Shown here: positions 31,975-37,023 of the stretch, piece by piece | Numbering within the stretch: position 1 is the stretch's first letter | How the letters are laid out: each line of letters begins with the position of its first letter | Virus record (IMG/VR): IMGVR_UViG_3300020380_000186 | Coordinates: 1 to 37,023 of that record | Reading direction: 5' to 3' (one strand) | Source of the DNA: a virus | DNA length: 37,023 nucleotides | The notes under the pieces: generated by a model | Databases searched by the model: none | Seen by the model: only the letters and a program-made list of their open reading frames with translations | Told to the model about the DNA's origin: nothing | Made by a program: the position numbers and the translations under genes

Positions 31975-33562
31975 ATACATAAGCAAAGAACCTTGCCCAG
32001 AATGTAACAGCAAAGATAATGTAGCTGTTTACGATGATGGACATAAGCATTGCTTTGGATGTGGTTGGCAATTTCAGCCCAAAAAAATTTTGAAGAAACC
32101 CACGTTTGTACCAATGAAAAAAGAATGGAATCCACTAACTCCAATCCCTTGTGCCCTACCAAAACGTGGCATAACAGAAGAGACTTGTAAGTTTTTTAAC
32201 TATGGAGTATCTAAATTAAACGGAACTGATTGTCAGGTGGCAACTTACAGAGATCAAAGTGGATTAGTTGCTGCTCAACATATAAGGTTTAAAGATAAAA
32301 GATTTATATGGAAGGGAGACTTGTCGGATATAAAGCTATGGGGTCAAGAGTTATGGAGACAGTTTAATACTGGTAGTTCTTTTGTAACAATTACAGAGGG
32401 CGAGATCGACTGTCTCAGCATAGCTCAATGTACAAGATCTAATACAGGCAATTACTTTCCAGTTGTAAGTTTGCCATCAGGTGCTCAATCTGCTACCAAG
32501 TATGTAGCTGCAAATTTAAAATGGTTATCTCAGTTTGTTCGTATCGTTATTTGTTTTGACTCCGACCCAGCTGGTGTTCATGCTGCCGAAAAGGTTGCAA
32601 AAATCTTACCTACTGGTAAAGCAGCTATCGCTCACCTACCAAGAAAGGATGCTAATGAAATGCTCCTCGCAGGGGAGGGCGAGCTACTCAGAGATCTCCT
32701 CTTCAAAGCAAGTCCTGTCAGACCCGACAACATATTCTCTGCCTACGATCTATGGGAAGATCTAGTTAAAGAAGATAACTCACAGATATGTAGCTATCCT
32801 TTTCCAGAGCTAAACAAGATGGTGCAAGGATATAGAAAGCAGTCGCTGACTACAATCTGTGCTGGTACTGGCGTGGGGAAGAGCCTACTTTGTAGGGAGA
32901 TGGCTTATCATTTCCTTAACCATAATCTTAAGGTGGGGTGGATTGGCCTCGAAGAGAGCAGTAAGAGAAGTATGCAAGGCATCCTATCCATTGCCTTAAA
33001 CAAACCATTGCATATAGATGAGAAGGCTGTTGATGAAAAAGAGTTACGACAAGCATTTGATTATTTATTTAGTGACAATAGGTTTGTATTGCTGCAACAC
33101 TTTGGTTCACTAGACCCTGATCGATTAATAGATCAGATAACATATATGGCTACTGGTGAAGAGTGCGATGTAATATTCCTAGATCACCTTAGTCTTGTGG
33201 TATCTGGACTAAGCGATGGAGATGAAAGAAAACAAATAGATGTATGCTGCACCAAGCTAAGACAGGTAGTAGAGAAGACAGGCGTAGGTTTAGTTATGGT
33301 CAGTCACTTGCGTAGAACAGATGGCAAACCAGCTGAAGAGGGAGGCGACATAAACTTGGCCGCCTTAAGAGGGTCGCAGTCCATAGCCCAGTTAAGTGAC
33401 CTTGTTATGTGTGGCATTAGATCGCAGCAATCAGAAGAAGGAAGCAATGAACTACAGCTAAAGGTACTAAAGAATAGACATAACGGATGCTTGGGCAAAG
33501 CAGATAAGTTGCAATACAACGAATCTACTGGCCGCCTTACACCTTCACTTACAAACTTCTAA
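31964..33562 (+). CDS. Primase/helicase (T7 gp4-like)
   Basis: The 532-aa bifunctional protein (T7 gp4: 566 aa) has an N-terminal zinc ribbon (C11-x2-C14, C30-x2-C33), a TOPRIM primase domain with E145 in ITEGEID and D199-x-D201 in FDSDPAG, and a RecA-like hexameric helicase with Walker A GTGVGKS (301-307), Walker B IFLDH (D407) and the later VMVSHLRR and LRGSQSIAQLSD. All catalytic motifs are intact. The C-terminus, YNESTGRLTPSLTNF, keeps a terminal Phe but not the acidic tail used by T7 gp4 to bind DNA polymerase. Its last base is the first base of the exonuclease gene, leaving no room for gene 5. Confidence 0.96.
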   Translation: MPSKYISKEPCPECNSKDNVAVYDDGHKHCFGCGWQFQPKKILKKPTFVPMKKEWNPLTPIPCALPKRGITEETCKFFNYGVSKLNGTDCQVATYRDQSGLVAAQHIRFKDKRFIWKGDLSDIKLWGQELWRQFNTGSSFVTITEGEIDCLSIAQCTRSNTGNYFPVVSLPSGAQSATKYVAANLKWLSQFVRIVICFDSDPAGVHAAEKVAKILPTGKAAIAHLPRKDANEMLLAGEGELLRDLLFKASPVRPDNIFSAYDLWEDLVKEDNSQICSYPFPELNKMVQGYRKQSLTTICAGTGVGKSLLCREMAYHFLNHNLKVGWIGLEESSKRSMQGILSIALNKPLHIDEKAVDEKELRQAFDYLFSDNRFVLLQHFGSLDPDRLIDQITYMATGEECDVIFLDHLSLVVSGLSDGDERKQIDVCCTKLRQVVEKTGVGLVMVSHLRRTDGKPAEEGGDINLAALRGSQSIAQLSDLVMCGIRSQQSEEGSNELQLKVLKNRHNGCLGKADKLQYNESTGRLTPSLTNF

Positions 33563-34293
33563 TGACTTTATTAATTGATGCCGACTGGCTTTGTTACCAT
33601 TGCTGCTATGCAGTAGAGAGCGATGACAAGTTCGATGACAACTTGCATGTATTGTACTCACGACCTAGTTGGGCGTTAGATCTTATCGAGACATACATCA
33701 AGGGATACAAAGAAGTATCCGAAGATGAAGGTGAAGTTATTATGTGCTTTACTTCCTACCCTACCTTTAGGCATGACTTGTATCAGGATTACAAAGCCAA
33801 CCGCAAGAGCAGAAGAAAACCATTAGCACTTAAAGGCGTGATGGATGCACTTACAAATAGATACAAGTGTGTTAGGTATGACAACCTCGAAGGCGATGAC
33901 GTACTTGGCATACTTGCTACAAGCAAAGAGTTAGATGACCCTATAATTGTTAGTCCAGATAAAGACATGCGAACCATACCCTGCAAGCTACTAGCTGGAG
34001 ATGACTTGGAACTTATAACAAGAAGGCAAGCGGATAGGAACTGGATGATTATGGCACTAACTGGAGATATGACTGACAACTATAAAGGTATAACTGGCGT
34101 GGGTACAGTAACAGCTAACAAGATACTAGGCGACAGTAAAACATTAGAAGAGATGTGGGATATAGTCGTTAAAGAATACGAGAAGAAATCAGGTGGACAT
34201 AAAGAAGCATTGCTTACAGCAAGGTTGGCTAGGATACTAAGAGCAGAAGACTATAACAATAAAACAGGTAAGGTTAAACTATGGAAACCTTAA
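33562..34293 (+). CDS. 5'-3' exonuclease, FEN-like (T7 gp6-like)
   Basis: A 243-aa flap-nuclease-family exonuclease (T7 gp6: 300 aa). Metal-binding and helical-arch residues are present: D6 and D8 in LIDADW, YKANRK (77-82), LEGDD (109-113), SPDKD (131-135), GDMTDNYKG (168-176), and the helix-hairpin-helix GITGVGTVTANKI (176-188). In T7 it removes RNA primers and degrades host DNA. The start shares one base with the helicase stop. The end overlaps a minus-strand small gene by 4 bp. Confidence 0.95.
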   Translation: MTLLIDADWLCYHCCYAVESDDKFDDNLHVLYSRPSWALDLIETYIKGYKEVSEDEGEVIMCFTSYPTFRHDLYQDYKANRKSRRKPLALKGVMDALTNRYKCVRYDNLEGDDVLGILATSKELDDPIIVSPDKDMRTIPCKLLAGDDLELITRRQADRNWMIMALTGDMTDNYKGITGVGTVTANKILGDSKTLEEMWDIVVKEYEKKSGGHKEALLTARLARILRAEDYNNKTGKVKLWKP

Positions 34294-34445
34294 GCAATAT
34301 CTAGTGGATTCTTTTTCTTTTTCTTAGGGAAACCAGCTTTCATATTAGCGTAAGCTTGTGGTGTTATAGTGCTATCTTTTTTACTTCTACTTGTACCAGC
34401 CTTCTTTCTTTTATTTATGTTGTAATACAATCCTTTTCTAGCCAT
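34290..34445 (-). CDS. Small Lys-rich conserved phage protein (51 aa), antisense
   Basis: From the ATG at 34445: MARKGLYYNINKRKKAGTSR, continuing with DSTITPQAYANMKAGFPKKK and a polar end. The KGLYxNINxRKKAGTSRSK pattern recurs, to my knowledge, in short proteins of many marine and other phages; role unknown. It is the only minus-strand gene in the rightward arm, convergent to the exonuclease gene and divergent from the next small gene. An upstream in-frame ATG at 34478 would add 11 residues without similarity. Confidence 0.75.
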   Translation of the reverse strand: MARKGLYYNINKRKKAGTSRSKKDSTITPQAYANMKAGFPKKKKKNPLDIA

Positions 34446-34463
34446 AGTAATTAAAGTATTATG

Positions 34464-34483
34464 TATATAACTTACCATTACTT
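34464..34483 (+). promoter_or_regulatory. Weak candidate phage promoter before the portal cluster
   Basis: TATATAACTTACCATTACTT shares ATATAACT with the site near 24353 but not the full TACACT core. It would start the small genes, portal and scaffold. Spacing to the ATG at 34484 is very short, so the call is weak. Confidence 0.2.
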
Positions 34484-34666
34484 ATGGCTATTGACGACCA
34501 GTTTCCACCAGTTGATGAAGCATTGATTAGACGTTTAAATGAAATGTATCCTGAGAAATGCCCAGACATTGACACAACTGATAGAAACATTTGGTTTTAT
34601 TCTGGTCAGCGAAGCGTGGTAAAAATGCTCGAATCAGTTTACAATGAGCAAAACACACAAAACTAA
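34484..34666 (+). CDS. Small conserved protein (60 aa)
   Basis: MAIDDQFPPVDEALIRRLNE, then MYPEKCPDIDTTDRNIWFYS and GQRSVVKMLESVYNEQN. The LIxRLxExxPxKCPD...R.IWFxxGQRSVV arrangement is one I associate with short proteins near the portal gene of marine T7-like phages. It is helical and cytosolic; its role is unknown but probably head assembly by position. Confidence 0.75.
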   Translation: MAIDDQFPPVDEALIRRLNEMYPEKCPDIDTTDRNIWFYSGQRSVVKMLESVYNEQNTQN

Positions 34667-34675
34667 GAGGTAACT

Positions 34676-34987
34676 ATGTGCGGCGGCAACCGAAGACCAC
34701 CAGATCGGACTGACGAAATGTTAGCCGTACAGCGTGAGCAGATAGCTGAACAGAAGAGACAGTACGAAGAGACAAGAGCAGATAACTTAGCTCGTCAAGA
34801 AGAGCAGAAGAAAATAGCTAACGCTCCATCCGCACCACCACCAGCTGCAACTGCTAAAGCACCAGCCGCAGCATTGGAAATACCAGCTGGAGATATTGGT
34901 TTAGGTACAGCCCAGAAGCAAAGAGGGTTTGGTAGAAAAAGATTAAGAACAGATTTACTGAAGGGTTCTGGCCTACAAATCCCATAA
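34676..34987 (+). CDS. Small protein upstream of the portal, Met-Cys-Gly start
   Basis: A 103-aa protein: MCGGNRRPPDRTDEMLAV, a Gln/Glu/Arg-rich helix (REQIAEQKRQYEETRADN), an Ala/Pro linker and a Gly/Lys/Arg-rich end (GFGRKRLRTDLLKGSG). The helix-linker-basic design resembles small proteins found between exonuclease and portal genes in other podoviruses. GAGGTAAC precedes the start. The role is unknown. Confidence 0.75.
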   Translation: MCGGNRRPPDRTDEMLAVQREQIAEQKRQYEETRADNLARQEEQKKIANAPSAPPPAATAKAPAAALEIPAGDIGLGTAQKQRGFGRKRLRTDLLKGSGLQIP

Positions 34988-34992
34988 ACTAA

Positions 34993-36747
34993 ATGAATAA
35001 TGAAGTAACCTTAACCAGTAGCGTAGATAAAACTAACGCTTATAAATCTGCTATGGAGCAGAAGAAAGGCGTTACTGTTGCATCTAAGTACAGTCAAGCG
35101 AAATCAAACAGACAACCATATAGTGAACGTGCAAGAAAAAATGCAAAGGTTACTATTCCGTTTGAATTTCCAGAGGATTATTATGGCGAGAAAGGTAAGG
35201 TAGATACACCGCACCAAAGTATGGGAGCAAGGGGAGTTTTAAATATTGCAAACAAGCTTGGCATAAATTTGTTCCCTATCAATACAGGCTTCTTCAAGCT
35301 TGAGATAGATGGGCTAGCAATGATAGTCGCAGAACAAGGCCCAGAAGCTAAGACGCAACTTGATACAGCCCTTGTAAAAGTAGAGCAACAGGTTAGCAAC
35401 ATGCTTGAGACTATGAGTTTCAGAGCTAGTATGCACGAAGCCTTCAAGCAATTAATTATTGCTGGCAATGTTTTACTTTATATAAACCCAACAGGTATAA
35501 GAGTCATACACTTAGAGAACTACACTATTCATCGTGACCCAATGGGCAATGTGAATGAAATTATTATTGAAGAAGAAGTAAGTCCAAGTGTATTGCCTAA
35601 AGATTTCTTGCCTAAAGATATGCAAGATAAAAACGATTACAACAATAAAGAGAAAGCTATCAAGATATATACATGCGTGAAGTATAAGGAAGGTAAGTGT
35701 ATGTGGTATCAGGAAGTAAAAGGTAAAGCAGTACCAAACACTTATGGTATGTCACCAGCAGATTGCTCTCCTTTTATTCCTCTTCGCTGGAGTCAGATTG
35801 AAGGAGAACATTATGGTCGTTCTTATATTGAGCAATGGTATGGCGACCTTACTGCATTAGAAAATTTGTATCAAAGCATCCTCGAAGCAAGTGCTATGCT
35901 CTCGAAGGTTTTGTTTATGGTGTCTCCATCTGGAACAACAAGACCACGCACTTTAGTACAGGCTGAAAATGGAGCAGTTATACAAGGGTCAGCAAATGAT
36001 GTAACAGTACTACAAGCTCAAGGTAAACTAAATGATTTATCTCTAGCTAACAATACTATTGATAGGATTGAGAATAGATTACAGTTTGCTTTCCTACTTA
36101 ATAGTGCAGTACAAAGACCAGCTGAAAGAGTTACAGCAGAAGAGATAAGATATTCAAGTCAAGAGTTAGAAGCCAGTCTTGGTGGCTTGTACTCACAGCT
36201 GACTCAAGAACTACAGCTACCTTTAGTTAAGAGACTTATATTTATATTACAAAAAACTAGAAAGATACCTGAGTTTCCAAAGGGTGAAGGCGGTGAAACA
36301 TTAATACATCCCAAGCCTATTACTGGTATGGAAGCTATAGGTAGAGGTGATGACAGGAACAAGTTATTAGAATTTATTGGTGCGGCCAAAGAAGCACTTG
36401 GCCCAGAAGTTATGACTCAATATATAAATATGGAAGAAGCATTAAGAAGGTTAGCAGCAAGTAGTTCTATTGATACAGCCAACCTAGTTAAGACTCCAGA
36501 GCAATTACAGAAGGAAGCAGAAGATCTAGCTAACAGTCAAAAGACTATGCAAGAACAAGAGATGATGGGTAAGATGATAGCAAGTCCAGCAGCTGCAAAG
36601 TTAGCGGACAATTTTACAAAACAAGGAGCACCTTATGGCCCCCAATTCAAAGAAGGAATCAACCCCGAAACAGGAGAACCCCTCCCCACAGATGGAACAA
36701 ACCAGCAGCTTCCAGCCATCGATGCAAGTGGACTCCCAGCCGCCTGA
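34993..36747 (+). CDS. Portal protein (T7 gp8-like head-tail connector)
   Basis: The 584-aa product (T7 gp8: 536 aa) carries family landmarks: the N-terminal helix with ARKNAKVTIPFEFP, the stretch GARGVLNIANKLGINLFPI, a stem region RVIHLENYTIHRDPMGN, the GRSYIEQWYGDLTALENL helix and the crown helix around ERVTAEEIRYSSQELEASLG. The C-terminal tail is rich in Gln, Ala, Pro and Gly. It forms the dodecameric ring at the DNA entry vertex. It lies on the plus strand, whereas the capsid and tail genes it works with are on the minus strand. Confidence 0.95.
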   Translation: MNNEVTLTSSVDKTNAYKSAMEQKKGVTVASKYSQAKSNRQPYSERARKNAKVTIPFEFPEDYYGEKGKVDTPHQSMGARGVLNIANKLGINLFPINTGFFKLEIDGLAMIVAEQGPEAKTQLDTALVKVEQQVSNMLETMSFRASMHEAFKQLIIAGNVLLYINPTGIRVIHLENYTIHRDPMGNVNEIIIEEEVSPSVLPKDFLPKDMQDKNDYNNKEKAIKIYTCVKYKEGKCMWYQEVKGKAVPNTYGMSPADCSPFIPLRWSQIEGEHYGRSYIEQWYGDLTALENLYQSILEASAMLSKVLFMVSPSGTTRPRTLVQAENGAVIQGSANDVTVLQAQGKLNDLSLANNTIDRIENRLQFAFLLNSAVQRPAERVTAEEIRYSSQELEASLGGLYSQLTQELQLPLVKRLIFILQKTRKIPEFPKGEGGETLIHPKPITGMEAIGRGDDRNKLLEFIGAAKEALGPEVMTQYINMEEALRRLAASSSIDTANLVKTPEQLQKEAEDLANSQKTMQEQEMMGKMIASPAAAKLADNFTKQGAPYGPQFKEGINPETGEPLPTDGTNQQLPAIDASGLPAA

Positions 36748-36826
36748 CCCTGAAGCAAAGGTTAAAGAGATTGTCATTACCCCACAAATGGTGGAAGAAC
36801 TTACTAATAGAAATGGAAGGAGGTAA
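36635..36826 (+). CDS. Possible small gene overlapping the portal 3' end
   Basis: A second frame, up to 63 aa, starts within the portal gene and ends 4 bp before the scaffold ATG, with the GGAGG for scaffold in its last codons. The part beyond the portal stop (PEAKVKEIVITPQMVEELTN, then RNGRR) looks protein-like and fills the 80-bp gap exactly. In-frame ATGs at 36692 and 36719 are alternative starts. The overlap part is Pro/Gln rich. I do not recognise it; it could also be leftover sequence from an extended portal tail. Confidence 0.45.
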   Translation: MAPNSKKESTPKQENPSPQMEQTSSFQPSMQVDSQPPDPEAKVKEIVITPQMVEELTNRNGRR

Positions 36827-36829
36827 CTT

Positions 36830-37023
36830 ATGCCAGACGAAATTACAATTAGCCAACAGCCTACTGGTTCAGTAGACGAACAGAATCAAGCAGCGGTTGA
36901 AAGCTTAGAGCAAGCCGCAGCTGAACTAGAGAAAGAAGGCAACTTACCACAAGAGCAAGAGCTTATAGGTGGAGAGTTCGAGACTCAAGAAGACTTGCTT
37001 AACGCTTACAACGAATTGAAAGC
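36830..37023 (+). CDS. Scaffold/capsid assembly protein (T7 gp9-like), 3' end outside window
   Basis: The ATG at 36830 follows a strong GGAGG. The visible 64 residues are acidic and Gln/Glu/Ala rich (EQNQAAVESLEQAAAELEKE) and reach GGEFETQEDLLNAYNELK, the conserved G-x-F-x-T-x-E-D-L-x-x-AY-x-E-L-E/K pattern of T7-type scaffold proteins. Position directly after the portal is as in T7. In T7 the capsid gene comes next; here it is elsewhere, so the sequence beyond the edge is of special interest. Confidence 0.85.
   Translation, partial: MPDEITISQQPTGSVDEQNQAAVESLEQAAAELEKEGNLPQEQELIGGEFETQEDLLNAYNELK

Noticed and set aside
1-37023. CRISPR array, insertion sequence or terminal repeat joining the window ends
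   Set aside because: No regularly spaced repeats, transposase or matching end sequences were seen; the two ends cut different genes on different strands and do not connect.

Overview
The window is part of the genome of a T7-like podovirus (Autographiviridae-type gene set) from an AT-rich marine setting. The type call rests on a single-subunit T7-family RNA polymerase, gp2.5-like ssDNA-binding protein, gp3-like endonuclease I, gp4-like primase/helicase, gp6-like exonuclease, gp8-like portal, gp10-like capsid protein, gp11/gp12 tail tube proteins, gp14/gp15/gp16-like internal virion proteins, a gp17-type fibre and gp18/gp19-type terminases. Two exported proteins (20502-21360) resemble small secreted proteins I associate with cyanobacteria and their phages, so a picocyanobacterial host is the best guess, but no host marker (psbA, hli, tRNA, att site) is present. 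Both window ends cut through genes, so the genome continues beyond both edges.

Layout. A 576-bp non-coding control region (24229-24804) separates two divergent arms. Leftward (minus strand): small terminase, large terminase, a small unknown protein, a holin-like protein, two overlapping secreted proteins, major capsid protein, a 20-aa basic protein, tail tubes A and B, internal virion proteins A-C, a 3019-residue gp16-position polyvalent protein, tail fibre, and a second tail protein with a cupredoxin-like domain that runs off the left edge. Two short plus-strand islands (20063-20551 and 21666-22054) lie inside this arm. Rightward (plus strand): an unknown Cys-rich protein and an ArdA-type antirestriction protein ending in an intrinsic terminator, then about ten tightly overlapping small genes, a ribbon-helix-helix-like protein, RNA polymerase, SSB, endonuclease I, primase/helicase, exonuclease, small conserved proteins, portal and the start of the scaffold gene at the right edge.

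How it works together. The control region holds a pair of outward-facing TATAATGGCTT elements that could fire both arms, structured leader RNA, and one copy of a motif (about TATAACTACACTTATA) that recurs in front of several transcription units and is my candidate for the phage RNA polymerase promoter. ArdA sits where T7 has its own antirestriction gene 0.3.

Most notable points: (1) no DNA polymerase gene; primase/helicase abuts the exonuclease exactly where T7 has gene 5, and the SSB and helicase C-termini lack the acidic tails that bind T7 DNA polymerase; (2) the head genes are split, with portal and scaffold on one strand at one end and capsid protein on the other strand, and the terminases lead the late arm; (3) the giant injected-protein candidate carries ParB-like, HExxH metallopeptidase-like and ADP-ribosyltransferase-like segments but no visible transglycosylase; (4) the tail protein carries copper-ligand residues; (5) no endolysin is recognisable in the window.
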